From NCBI GenBank assembly GCA_002311385.1, contig DCAE01000012.1, forward strand, positions 1-43,929: a DNA stretch of 43,929 nt, given 5' to 3'. Shown here in pieces: positions 7,379 through 16,138 of the stretch (position 1 is the first letter of the stretch; every line of letters begins with the position of its first letter). Below the pieces are notes generated by a model. The model was given only the letters and a program-made list of their open reading frames with translations, was not told the DNA's origin and did no database searches. Source of the DNA: Dehalococcoidia bacterium UBA1141. Its GTDB lineage: Bacteria; Chloroflexota; Dehalococcoidia; Lucifugimonadales; UBA3495. A program made the position numbers and the translations under genes.

Positions 7379-7420
7379 GCACTTGGACCGTACATGCGAG
7401 CGCTCGGACCGTACATGAAA
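7379..7420 (+). repeat. 21-bp tandem duplication containing the SulP start codon
   Basis: Two adjacent 21-bp units (7379-7399 and 7400-7420) share the core GGACCGTACATG, and the first bases of a third unit (GCACTC) follow. The duplication creates two in-frame ATG codons, at 7394 and 7415, for the transporter gene, so the first seven codons are repeated as well. Confidence 0.8.
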
Positions 7421-8959
7421 GCACTCTCAAATATATCCCAGATTCGGACAGAGACCTTGGCCGCGTTGACGGTGTCCTTGGCCCTTGTACCGGAGGCTGT
7501 GGCATTTGCTTTCGTGGCGGGAGTGGATCCTTTGGTGGGCATGTACGCCGCCTTCATCATTGGATTCGTCACGTCCCTGGTGGGAGGACGGCCCGGAATG
7601 ATATCCGGCGCCACCGGTGCCCTTGCGGTGGTGATGGTCTCCTTGGTGAGTGACCACGGTGTTGAATTCCTGTTCATCACCGTGGTATTGATGGGAATCA
7701 TTCAGATTGTCGTGGGCGTGTTTAAACTGGGAACCCTGATTCGCATGGTTCCTTTCCCAGTCATGCTCGGGTTTGTGAACGGTCTGGCCATCATCATATT
7801 CTTGGCCCAACTGGAGAGCTTCAAGATAGAGGGTGAAGGAGGGGTCAAAACCTGGCTACCTCTGATTGATTTAGCGATTATGCTGGGCTTGGTGGCTCTG
7901 ACGATGTTGGTTATCTATGCGTTGCCAAAGCTCACCAAGCGGTTTCCATCCGCTCTGGCAGGGATAGTGGTAGTCTCAGCGCTGGTAATCCTGGCGGACA
8001 TCAATACACCAACGGTGGGTGATCTCTCAAGTATCGCCGGAAACCTCCCTGTGTTCGCCGTGCCGGATGTGCCCTTCAGTTTCGAAACCGCGAAAATCAT
8101 TCTACCCTTCGCATTCATTCTAGCTGGAGTAGGACTCATTGAATCCCTGCTCACGCTTTCTTTGATAGACGGATTGACAGATACCACGGGTCAGAAGAAC
8201 CGTGAATGTGTGGCGCAAGGGGTGGCAAATGTGGTGACCGGTTTCTTCGGCGGGATGGGCGGTTGCGCCATGATTGGCCAGAGCATGATTAACATCAAGG
8301 CTGGCGCACGGTGGCGGCTGGCCGGGGTTTTGGCGGCCCTATTCTTGTTGCTCTTTATATTGTTCGCTTCGTCGTTGATTGAGCGGATACCCATTGCCGC
8401 TTTGGTAGGCGTAATGTTCGTAGTGGTTATTGGAACCTTCTCCTGGTCGAGTCTACGCATAATCCAGAAAGTTCCAATCTCAGACGCCTTTGTGATGGTC
8501 CTAGTGTCTGCGGTAACTGTGGCCACTGATCTGGCGACCGCTGTCGTCGTAGGAGTAATCGTGTCCGCGCTGGTGTTTGCCTGGAAAACTGCGCTGCACC
8601 TCTCATTGGTGGTGGCAGAAGGCACAACCGAATTTCGCCGCGTCTATTCGCTTCAGGGTCAGCTATGCTTCGCTTCCGTCAGTTCCTTCAAGGAGTTATT
8701 CAGGCCGGCGTCCGACCCCGACGAAGTTATCATCGACTTTCAGAACTCACGGGTGTGGGACCATTCGGCCATGGAGGCCATCGTGGATCTAGCCCAGCGT
8801 TACGACCGGGCGGGGAAGCGCTTATTCCTCTTGAACCTGAGCCAAAGCTGCCACGGAATGCTGGAAAAAGCCAATGTGCTTTTGGAGCCTGCCGGTGAAA
8901 ACGATCCCGGATACAGGGTCACAATCACCGGACTGGGCGGTTCCAGCGGAGGGTCTTAA
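7394..8959 (+). CDS. SulP family anion transporter with STAS domain
   Basis: A 521-residue inner-membrane transporter. The N-terminal hydrophobic core carries the SulP signature (LAALTVSLALVPEAVAFAFVAGVDPLVGMYAA, read in parts), followed by about a dozen membrane segments, including GRPGMISGATGALAVVM and GFFGGMGGCAMIGQSMIN. The last 120 residues form a cytoplasmic STAS domain (VIIDFQNSRVWDHSAMEAIVDL). SulP proteins move sulfate, bicarbonate or other anions by symport or exchange. BicA-like bicarbonate uptake or sulfate uptake are both possible, and the sequence does not decide. Translation may begin at ATG 7394 or at 7415. A short hairpin follows the stop and the next gene is convergent. Confidence 0.9.
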   Translation: MRALGPYMKALSNISQIRTETLAALTVSLALVPEAVAFAFVAGVDPLVGMYAAFIIGFVTSLVGGRPGMISGATGALAVVMVSLVSDHGVEFLFITVVLMGIIQIVVGVFKLGTLIRMVPFPVMLGFVNGLAIIIFLAQLESFKIEGEGGVKTWLPLIDLAIMLGLVALTMLVIYALPKLTKRFPSALAGIVVVSALVILADINTPTVGDLSSIAGNLPVFAVPDVPFSFETAKIILPFAFILAGVGLIESLLTLSLIDGLTDTTGQKNRECVAQGVANVVTGFFGGMGGCAMIGQSMINIKAGARWRLAGVLAALFLLLFILFASSLIERIPIAALVGVMFVVVIGTFSWSSLRIIQKVPISDAFVMVLVSAVTVATDLATAVVVGVIVSALVFAWKTALHLSLVVAEGTTEFRRVYSLQGQLCFASVSSFKELFRPASDPDEVIIDFQNSRVWDHSAMEAIVDLAQRYDRAGKRLFLLNLSQSCHGMLEKANVLLEPAGENDPGYRVTITGLGGSSGGS

Positions 8960-8983
8960 CCGCCTTGTCAGCATGGGCGGTTG
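8959..8983. terminator. hairpin between convergent genes
   Basis: AACCGCC and GGCGGTT form a 7-bp stem right at the SulP stop, in the 30-bp space before the convergent CoA-transferase stop. There is no T-run on either side, so it may only weakly terminate or protect transcript ends. Confidence 0.35.
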
Positions 8984-8989
8984 GGGTAG

Positions 8990-10192
8990 TTAAGTGATGA
9001 CGCCTTCGGCAACCAGGCTTGCCAATTGGCTTTCGTTCAGCCCCAGAAGTTCCCCGTAAATCTCTTGATTGTGCTCCCCGTATTTAGGTATAGGGCCGGC
9101 CGTGGTGGGAGTTTTGGAAAACTTGATGATACTGGGCCCAGGCACGAGCATCTTCTTCCCCTGAGGATGGTCAATTTCCGCCTCGATCATGACCTCCCGC
9201 TCCCAGATGTGTTTGTCCTGTAGAACCTGAGGTATGGTCATCGCCCGCCCCACCGGGATGTCGGCGGCAACTAAGGCATCCTCCACCTCAGACACCGACC
9301 TTTCTTCGCACCAAAGATGTAGCAACTCCATGCGAATCTCCCCTTTGTCCGTTGCGAACATGGGAGATGCGTAATCCGGGTCATCGGACAATTCATCGTA
9401 GCCCATAACATTAAGCATGCGCTCCCACATACCGGCGCGGGCAGCCCCTGTAGTCACCCAGCCATCATTGCATTTGAGAAAACTGCCGCTTCTTTTGAAA
9501 TCGTTGGTCCCTGTCTCGTAACACATAGCCAGCGCAACTTCTTCAAGGGTTATTCCACCGTCCAGCATGGCCACTTCAAGCCACTGACCCTCGCCGGTGC
9601 GATCCCGGTGGCGCAGCGCCCCAAGAATGCCGATGGCGGCATGTAGCGCCGCCGTCCGGTCCATTATCGGTCCCTCGGACATGATGGGCTGGTCGAAACC
9701 CCTGCCCGTCTGGTCACCAATGCCGCTCATGGCTTGAATAATCGGGTCAAAACATTGGCGGTCGCGGTAGGGCCCATATTGCCCAAAACCGGTCACCGAC
9801 GCCAGAATAATTCCAGGATTCACCTTGCAAAGTTCTTCATAGCTGAATCCCATACGGTCAATGGTACCCGGCCTAAAGTTCTCGAGCACAACATCCGAAA
9901 CTTCCAAGAGTCGGAAAAACAGTTCCTTCCCCTGGGAATGACGAGTGTTCAATGTAATGCTCTTTTTTCCCCGGTTGTAGGCAGCAAACTGAACACTCAT
10001 GTCGCCGACGAAGGGACCTGCGTTTCGAAGGTCGCTGTCTTTGCTCCACTCCAGCTTGATTACCTCGGCTCCCATGTCCCTGAGAATAAGAGACCCTCTA
10101 GGGGCCGCCTGCCAGCGTGCGAGCTCCAATATGCGCACACCGTCCAACACCCTGTTTGTGGGTGCTTTGGCTGTTGGGAGAACCTGGGTCAT
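8990..10192 (-). CDS. CaiB/BaiF (family III) CoA-transferase
   Basis: A 400-residue class III CoA-transferase, which moves CoA between carboxylic acids through an aspartyl-CoA thioester. Hallmarks are VLDGVRILELARWQAAPRG at the N-terminus, GAEVIKLEW, NRGKKSITLN, VLENFRPGTIDRMG, and FDPIIQAMSGI, whose Asp (about residue 141) aligns with the catalytic Asp of formyl-CoA transferase. The length is typical. The ATG is preceded by GAGGAGATA. It would activate an organic acid for CoA-bound breakdown; the donor and acceptor are unknown. It stands alone, convergent with the SulP transporter gene. Confidence 0.93.
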   Translation of the reverse strand: MTQVLPTAKAPTNRVLDGVRILELARWQAAPRGSLILRDMGAEVIKLEWSKDSDLRNAGPFVGDMSVQFAAYNRGKKSITLNTRHSQGKELFFRLLEVSDVVLENFRPGTIDRMGFSYEELCKVNPGIILASVTGFGQYGPYRDRQCFDPIIQAMSGIGDQTGRGFDQPIMSEGPIMDRTAALHAAIGILGALRHRDRTGEGQWLEVAMLDGGITLEEVALAMCYETGTNDFKRSGSFLKCNDGWVTTGAARAGMWERMLNVMGYDELSDDPDYASPMFATDKGEIRMELLHLWCEERSVSEVEDALVAADIPVGRAMTIPQVLQDKHIWEREVMIEAEIDHPQGKKMLVPGPSIIKFSKTPTTAGPIPKYGEHNQEIYGELLGLNESQLASLVAEGVIT

Positions 10193-10965
10193 GGCTTATC
10201 TCCTCGATTCTGGGTAGAAAAAGCGTTCAAGGTAGCCGGGTGCTTGCGCAAGAAAAGGGGCAAGGAGGAACCAACGGGAAGAATGTTACTGACAGTTAGG
10301 TAGATTGTCCACCGAGTTGGGTTCCGGCGAATCGAAAAAGATTGAGGAAACCAAAGGAAGGTAGAGGATCATGGGAATGGGCCGGTGATAATGGAGCAGC
10401 GGTGCGTGAAAGCCCAGGCGAGTCAGAAGCATAGTTAGTTAACTGGGCAGTTTTGGTATCACCACGGTACTTTCTTCTAAGTCTCCGATAACGTCGGTGT
10501 TTTCTTTTTGTGCAGAAATCCAGTGTAAGCGTTCATAGCCGCATTGCAAGCGCTCGCAGTGAGGCCCCCGGAAACATCCTCCAAACCGCCAATCAATGCT
10601 GTAAACCGCTCTCGCAAAAAGGGCAGACCCTCCGGTGCGGACTTGCGTAGTATTTTATCCCCAAAGATCAAGATCTTTGGGGATAATGGGTAGACCTCAA
10701 TCACATCATAGTGTCGCCAATTTTCAATCACTTTCTAAGATCGACTCCTCGGTAGATCAAATTCCGGATGATGAAACTTTTATTAGTCACAAAGCATCCT
10801 ATGGTCATCTTTGACGGTTCCATTTCAAGGAAATCTTTCAGATCACCGCTACGGTTGAAACGGCCTTGTCTTCCGCCCATCAACTTCCAGGGAAATCTGG
10901 CATTTTTTGCACACACGCGATCCCAATGGTGGACGGGTACGGCATTGGGGGGTGCTGGTCATTGA
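10193..10965. other. 773-bp gap with no supported gene; contains a 13-bp palindrome
   Basis: Two short minus-strand frames, 10728-10916 (62 codons) and 10477-10731 (84 codons), overlap by ATGA, but neither resembles a known family. The most striking item is a perfect inverted repeat, ATCCCCAAAGATC (10657-10669) and GATCTTTGGGGAT (10672-10684), separated by AA. The downstream neighbour is a decayed histidine kinase, so part of this gap may be its degraded sensor region. Confidence 0.45.
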
Positions 10966-11763
10966 AATCCCAACATCAGGCTCGACCAAGAACGGCGTCG
11001 ATTGGAGGTTTCGGCGCTGGCCCAATCCAAGTTGGCCACACTTGGTGAGGTTGCCACCGGCATCACCCACGAAATAAACCAACCCCTTACCTACATCAAC
11101 ACCATGATTGAGGCCACGCAAGAAGAGATGGAGCACAACAGATGGGACGATATCACCATCTAGCGCCGTTTGAAGGAATCCTACCGGCAAGTCGAAAGAA
11201 TCACCCGTATCGTTGACTATCTGAGAACATTTGGCAGCAGCGACGGTACAGAAATGTACCCCGTGGACATCGAGGCCGTTCTAGACAATACACTCGAGCT
11301 TTTGGGAGAACTCTTCCCGATACGGAATATCGCATTAGAACGAAACGTAGAAGCAGCGGTCCCGGAGGTAGAAGGCAAGGCCAGCCAGCTGGAACAGGTC
11401 TTCATAAATCTGTTCCGAAATTCCATCGACGCCCTATCGGATGAGCACGGAGACGCTAGAATCATCATTGGTTTTGGCGCGGACCTGAATCGCTCCACAG
11501 TCTGGATATCATTTGCCGACACGGGCAGAAGGATTCAGCCGAACCGACTCAACAAGGTTTTCGAGCTACTCTACACCACCAAAGAGGTGGGTCAAGGCAC
11601 TGGCTTGGGACTTTCCACCATATATGGAATCATTCAGGCTCACGGTGGCTCCATAAGCTGCCAGTCTAAATTGGGGCAAGGCACAACAATCAATATTTCC
11701 CTGCCGGCGGCTCTGGGTAGACCCCATGAATCCACCTTCCGAAACTGGCCGACCAAAGGGTAA
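10966..11763 (+). pseudogene. decayed sensor histidine kinase (HisKA + HATPase) with internal TAG
   Basis: One frame encodes a dimerisation domain with an H-box (GEVATGITHEINQPLTYI, His near 11070), then runs into TAG at 11161-11163 and resumes without a shift at RRLKESYRQVERITRIVDYLRTFG. The ATP-binding domain follows: N-box EQVFINLFRNSIDAL, then a changed G1 box, DTGRRI instead of DxGxG, then FELLYTTKEVGQGTGLGLS (G2) and a normal end. TGA at 10963-10965 closes the frame on the 5' side and no sensor domain remains. The stop, the missing N-terminus and the changed G1 box all point to a dead gene. No response regulator is nearby. The part from a TTG at 11170 could still be made as an ATPase fragment. 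Confidence 0.8.
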
Positions 11764-11921
11764 TCCCCCGCATGGCTCGGCAATTACCGGGTGGTCTGTC
11801 TGGGCCATCCACTTTTCCGCAATCTATTGGGCGTGCATTAAGTTCGGTGCAAATCACCGAAAGCTAGTGACAAAGACCTTGCTTACCTTCGGGCTTATCC
11901 TGAAATATTAAGGTTGGTTAT

Positions 11922-11949
11922 TTGACAACTCTCATTCAGCGGGTAAACT
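11922..11949 (+). promoter_or_regulatory. possible promoter for the first GMC gene
   Basis: A perfect TTGACA (11922-11927) is followed after 16 bp by TAAACT (11944-11949), about 95 bp before the GTG start of the GMC gene at 12044. The -35 is strong and the -10 is weak. Confidence 0.4.
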
Positions 11950-12043
11950 GGCAACGGCTAAGCTGGTTCCCGGTTTATCTCCGGCAAATTGTCCCAACCT
12001 CCGGGACTGGTATTTCAACACATTGTTTTAAGAGAGGCCCCAA

Positions 12044-13588
12044 GTGAAGTACGACACGATAATTGTAGGCGCAGGATCAGCCGGTTGCGTGTTGGCAACC
12101 CGTTTATCCGAAGACCCGGCCCGTTCGGTATTGCTTCTGGAAGCTGGACCGGATTACCCGATCTTTGAACACTTGCCCGACGACCTGAAACTGGGCAACA
12201 ACGTGTACCTCTCCGCCTACGGGCCCCACAACTGGGGATTCAACGCTCGAGTATCGCCCGACCAGCCAGCCCTGGAAATTCCCCGAGGCAAGGCCACCGG
12301 CGGCTCCAGCGCCGTCAACGGCCAGGTATTCTACCGGGGTATTCCCGATGACTACGACGGTTGGGCGGCTATGGGGAACGACGAGTGGGCATTTACCGAC
12401 GTGCTGCCCTACTTCCGAAAGATGGAAACAGACCGTGATTTCAGCGGCGACTTCCACGGAAGCGATGGCCCCATCCCCATAAAGAGAGACACCAGAGACC
12501 AGTGGGAGCCCCATTCCAAGGCCTTTTATCAGGCCTGTGTCGATGCTGGCTTCCCTGAAGACTTGGACCAAAACCACCCCGAATCCGCAGGCGTGGGACC
12601 CAGGCCCCGGAACCACGTGGAGGGCGTCCGCATCAGCATGGCGATAGCCTACCTTGACTTGGCCCGACATCGGCTGAACCTCACGATAAAATCAGGGGCT
12701 GCCGCCAGGCGAATCATCTTCGAGGGCGACCGGGCCGTGGGCATGGAAATCGATAGCGGCGGCGAAACCTTCATCGTCGAAGGCGAAGAAATCGTCTTGA
12801 GCAGCGGCGCTGTGGTCTCACCAAAACTGCTGATGTTGTCGGGGGTTGGTCCTGCAGCGCATCTGCGGGAGATGGGGATTCCGGTAATCCACGATGCTCC
12901 CGGCGTGGGTCAAAATCTCAGAGACCATCCCATCGCAACAGTCCTGTACCGGGCCAAGGGCGAGCGACCGGACGTTCAGGCGCCGGTGATTCAAGTATGC
13001 ACTCGCTACACTGCGCCGGGCTCCCACCTTAAGAGCGACATGATTATCAGCCCCACCCTGTTGACCAGCGAGCACCGGCCTGTTCAGATTGAGATAGACG
13101 ACGATGACAATTATCTGGGTCTCAGCGCCGCAATTCAGTTGGCTCTTGGATCGGGAGAGCTAAAATTGGCTTCCACCGACCCCAACGACCAACCGAAACT
13201 GGATTACCGGTACTTGACCGAACCCTTCGACCGGGAAAGAATGAGGACCGCCATCCGATACATCGTCGAACTGGGAGAGCACCCCGCGCTGAAAGAGATG
13301 ATGGTGGAGCGCATCACCCCAACCGATGAAGAATTGGCCACGGATGACGCCTTGGACGCTTGGCTGCTGAAATATACCGGCACCTCCCACCACATTTCCG
13401 GGACCTGCAAGATGGGTCTTTCCAGCGACCCCATGGCCGTGGTGGACCAGCACGGGCATGTCCACGGACTGCAGGGTCTCCGGGTGGCGGACGCCTCTGT
13501 GATGCCGGACTGCATCCGGGCCAACACCAATGCCACGACCATCATGATTGCCGAGAAAATAGCCGATTATATAAAGTCTGGAATCTAG
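12044..13588 (+). CDS. GMC family FAD-dependent oxidoreductase, copy 1
   Basis: A 514-residue flavoenzyme of the glucose-methanol-choline family, which oxidises alcohols to aldehydes or ketones. The N-terminal FAD site is YDTIIVGAGSAGCVLATRL, then LLLEAGPDYP. The family's second motifs follow: PRGKATGGSSAVNGQVFYRG near residue 82-101 and LSSGAVVSPKLLMLSGVG near 253-270. The C-terminal active-site strand is HHISGTCKMG, with the second catalytic residue in RANTNATTIMI. The start is GTG at 12044, directly before the beta-strand of the FAD fold. It shares its plan with the GMC genes at 13787 and 16139. Choline dehydrogenase-like or other alcohol oxidation is possible; the substrate is unknown. 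Confidence 0.92.
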   Translation: MKYDTIIVGAGSAGCVLATRLSEDPARSVLLLEAGPDYPIFEHLPDDLKLGNNVYLSAYGPHNWGFNARVSPDQPALEIPRGKATGGSSAVNGQVFYRGIPDDYDGWAAMGNDEWAFTDVLPYFRKMETDRDFSGDFHGSDGPIPIKRDTRDQWEPHSKAFYQACVDAGFPEDLDQNHPESAGVGPRPRNHVEGVRISMAIAYLDLARHRLNLTIKSGAAARRIIFEGDRAVGMEIDSGGETFIVEGEEIVLSSGAVVSPKLLMLSGVGPAAHLREMGIPVIHDAPGVGQNLRDHPIATVLYRAKGERPDVQAPVIQVCTRYTAPGSHLKSDMIISPTLLTSEHRPVQIEIDDDDNYLGLSAAIQLALGSGELKLASTDPNDQPKLDYRYLTEPFDRERMRTAIRYIVELGEHPALKEMMVERITPTDEELATDDALDAWLLKYTGTSHHISGTCKMGLSSDPMAVVDQHGHVHGLQGLRVADASVMPDCIRANTNATTIMIAEKIADYIKSGI

Positions 13589-13636
13589 CCACCCTAGCCG
13601 CCCTAACTGCCCACGCCCATCTCGGGCAGAGTTCCA

Positions 13637-13677
13637 GTCCCTTCCCCCATCTCGGGGGAAGGCTAGGATGGGGGCTG
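13637..13677 (+). repeat. short palindromic repeat between GMC genes
   Basis: CCTTCCCCC and GGGGGAAGG form a hairpin, followed by CTAGGATGGGGG. The same GGGGGAAGGCTAGGATGG string recurs at 23583-23600, and a shortened form (GAGGGGGAAGGC) at 20629-20640, so it is a dispersed element. Confidence 0.6.
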
Positions 13678-13786
13678 GCCGTCATTCACGCCAATCCAAA
13701 TTACCCAAACAATCGGAGAAAACTAGACCAGTTCATAGAATCCGTTTGCACTATTGTCGTTCGAACCTTGGCAACAAAGGAGTGCT

Positions 13787-15328
13787 ATGAAATACGACTA
13801 TATCGTCATCGGAGCCGGGTCCGCTGGTTGCGTCATGGCTACCCGACTGGCGGAAGACCCGGCAAAATCCATATTGCTATTGGAGGCGGGGCCCGACTAC
13901 CCCGACTTTGAGCACTACCCCGATGACCTGAAATTCGGCTACGACCAAACAGCATCGGCAGTGAACGCTCCCCACAACTGGTCGTTCACCGGCAAACCCA
14001 CCGAGGAGCAAGGTGAGGTCATGCCCGTTCCTCGGGGCAGAGTCGTGGGCGGATCTTCATCCGTCAATGGCCAAGTGTTGCTGCGGGGCCTGCCGGAGGA
14101 CTACGACGCATGGGCCGAGATGGGCAACGATGCCTGGGGATTCTTGAACGTGCTCCCCTATTTCCGAAAAATGGAGACCGACGCGGACATCCGGGATGAT
14201 TTTCACGGCTTCGACGGCCCCATACCGGTGCGGCGACACCCCCGAAACACCTGGCTCCCTGCTCAGCAAGCCTTTCATGACGCCTGCACAGTGTCGGGTT
14301 TTCCCTTTGACCCGGACATGAACCATCCGGAATCTCAGGGAGTGGGGCCCATCCCCATGAACAACCCTGAGGGTGTTCGCATGAGCACATCCCTGACCTA
14401 CCTAAACCCAGTGCGCCACCGCTTGAACCTGACGGTGAGGGGCAACGTTCAAGTCAACAAGATTCGGGTTGTGGACCACCGGGCCGTCGGCGTGGAGGCC
14501 CAAAGCGAAAATGAAGTCTTCAATATCGACGGCGAAGAGATAATCTTGAGCGGAGGCGCCATAGCCTCCCCACAGATTCTATTGCTGTCCGGCATCGGCC
14601 CAAGCGACCACCTGAGAGAAATGGGCATCAAGGTTGTCCTGGACCTTCCTGGCGTTGGTCAGAACCTCAGGGACCACCCCAACGTGCGGGTGCCCATGGA
14701 AGTGAACGACGATGTGGAACTGGACCCCAGCGCGCCCCGGAGCCAACTGGCCTTGCGTTACACCGCCGAAGGCTCCTCAACGCGAAATGACATTCAAATC
14801 ATGGCATCGTCTTTCTCATCGCCAATCTCGGGAGACCCCTTAGATGCCGAAGGCATACGCTTCACCTGCATCCTTGAATTGGCCAACGGCCAAGGCGAGT
14901 TGAAACTCAAGAGCACAGATCCGGCGGAGCAACCTTTCTTGGATTACCAATACCTACAAGACCCGTGGGACCGGCAAAGATTACGGGATGCAGTGCGATT
15001 GTGCCTGAAGCTGCTGGAACACGACTCCTACAAGAAGATGGTTAAGCGAGTCATCACCCCGGAAGCACCGGATTTGGTCAGCGACGACACCCTGGATTTA
15101 TGGATGAAGCGCAACGTGACCACCACCCAGCACATCTCCGGAACCTGCAAGATGGGCACCGACTACGACCCCATGGCGGTGGTGGACCAACAGTGCCGGC
15201 TCAGGGGCGTCGAAGGGTTGCGGGTGGTTGACGCTTCGGTGATGCCGGACGTGATTCGCGCCAACACCAATGCCACAACTATCATGATTGCGGAGAGGGT
15301 GGCCGACTTTATTAAGGCAGGGAAGTAA
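13787..15328 (+). CDS. GMC family FAD-dependent oxidoreductase, copy 2
   Basis: A 513-residue paralogue of the neighbouring GMC genes. Motifs in order: YDYIVIGAGSAGCVMATRL (FAD), PRGRVVGGSSSVNGQVLLRG, LSGGAIASPQILLLSGIG, and the active-site HISGTCKMG with RANTNATTIMI. The start is ATG 13787, preceded by AAAGGAG; an upstream in-frame ATG at 13754 would add 11 residues that are not part of the FAD fold. It lies about 200 bp after copy 1. The last two codons fall inside a five-unit 17-bp tandem array (15323-15407). It is probably a membrane-independent alcohol dehydrogenase or oxidase acting on a compound related to that of its paralogues. Confidence 0.92.
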   Translation: MKYDYIVIGAGSAGCVMATRLAEDPAKSILLLEAGPDYPDFEHYPDDLKFGYDQTASAVNAPHNWSFTGKPTEEQGEVMPVPRGRVVGGSSSVNGQVLLRGLPEDYDAWAEMGNDAWGFLNVLPYFRKMETDADIRDDFHGFDGPIPVRRHPRNTWLPAQQAFHDACTVSGFPFDPDMNHPESQGVGPIPMNNPEGVRMSTSLTYLNPVRHRLNLTVRGNVQVNKIRVVDHRAVGVEAQSENEVFNIDGEEIILSGGAIASPQILLLSGIGPSDHLREMGIKVVLDLPGVGQNLRDHPNVRVPMEVNDDVELDPSAPRSQLALRYTAEGSSTRNDIQIMASSFSSPISGDPLDAEGIRFTCILELANGQGELKLKSTDPAEQPFLDYQYLQDPWDRQRLRDAVRLCLKLLEHDSYKKMVKRVITPEAPDLVSDDTLDLWMKRNVTTTQHISGTCKMGTDYDPMAVVDQQCRLRGVEGLRVVDASVMPDVIRANTNATTIMIAERVADFIKAGK

Positions 15329-15407
15329 CGAAAGAAGGGAAGTAACAAAGGCAGAGAAGTAATGAAAGAAGGGAAGCCACGAAAGAACGGAAGTGACGCC
15401 AAGGAAG
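15323..15407 (+). repeat. five-unit 17-bp imperfect tandem repeat
   Basis: Five contiguous units start at 15323, 15340, 15357, 15374 and 15391, each beginning AAGtaAC/AT and rich in GAAAGAAGGG. The first unit carries the last codon and the stop of GMC copy 2. The array separates that gene from the hydrolase at 15517. Confidence 0.85.
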
Positions 15408-15516
15408 TTGATAAGTCATACTAGCCGGTAAATGAGCCAGGATCGAGGGTAAGATGACCAATTACCCCTAGTCCCAGCTATCGACTAATACGCTTGAAAA
15501 CGAAGGAAGGATTCTT

Positions 15517-16038
15517 ATGACCCAACAAACATCGATAAACCGAGAGACAGCAGCGGTTTTGATCATGGATTTCCAACAGCGAATCATCAACAACTTCGCT
15601 GGCGAACCCGAAGCCGTGGTGAAAAACGCATCGGCTGTCTTGGCCGGAGCGCGGAACGCAGGTATTCCCGTGATATACGTGGTCCACCGTGGAGGACCGT
15701 TTAAAGAATACGCCCCCGACGTGGAACTACACCAAGGCGTGCTTCCAGCCGAGGGCGAACTAGTAATCACCAAGTCTAAGCCCGGCCCTTTCTCAACCAC
15801 GGCATTGGACGTGACATTAAGGGAGATGGGAAAAGACACCCTGATAATCATGGGCGTGGCCACCAGCGGCTGTGTGCTTTCATCGGTGCGTTGGGCCGTC
15901 GACGTGAACTATAAGATCGTGGTTGTATCCGACGCCTGTTCCGACGCCGACCCTGAGGTGCACCGTGTGCTCACAGAAAAAGTCTATCCGCGCCAAGGAA
16001 CGGTAATGACCACACAAGAATTACTTAAAGCCATCTAG
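15517..16038 (+). CDS. isochorismatase-like cysteine hydrolase
   Basis: A 173-residue hydrolase of the isochorismatase/nicotinamidase superfamily, with the Asp-Lys-Cys triad visible: D18 in VLIMDFQQ, K86 in VITKSKPGPF (six residues before the conserved Phe), and C119 in GVATSGCVLSSVRWA. The non-prolyl cis-peptide region before the Cys (GVATSGC) is typical. Members cleave amides, imides or enol ethers, for instance N-carbamoylsarcosine or nicotinamide. Here it sits between the second and third GMC genes, which suggests a shared pathway on a nitrogen-containing substrate, but this is inference. GAAGGAAGG precedes the ATG. Confidence 0.88.
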   Translation: MTQQTSINRETAAVLIMDFQQRIINNFAGEPEAVVKNASAVLAGARNAGIPVIYVVHRGGPFKEYAPDVELHQGVLPAEGELVITKSKPGPFSTTALDVTLREMGKDTLIIMGVATSGCVLSSVRWAVDVNYKIVVVSDACSDADPEVHRVLTEKVYPRQGTVMTTQELLKAI

Positions 16039-16138
16039 CCTGACCAGAAATTCATTAACCCCCAAAGATTCATTAGCCGCTAGGTTCACAGCTTAAAATT
16101 TACCAGCAAAAATTTAATGTGTTTGGAAAGGACGAAAA

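Noticed and set aside
10477..10916. Two overlapping minus-strand frames (84 and 62 codons)
   Set aside because: The ATGA overlap is tempting, but neither has a recognisable domain, and the palindrome at 10657 lies inside one; chance frames are more likely.
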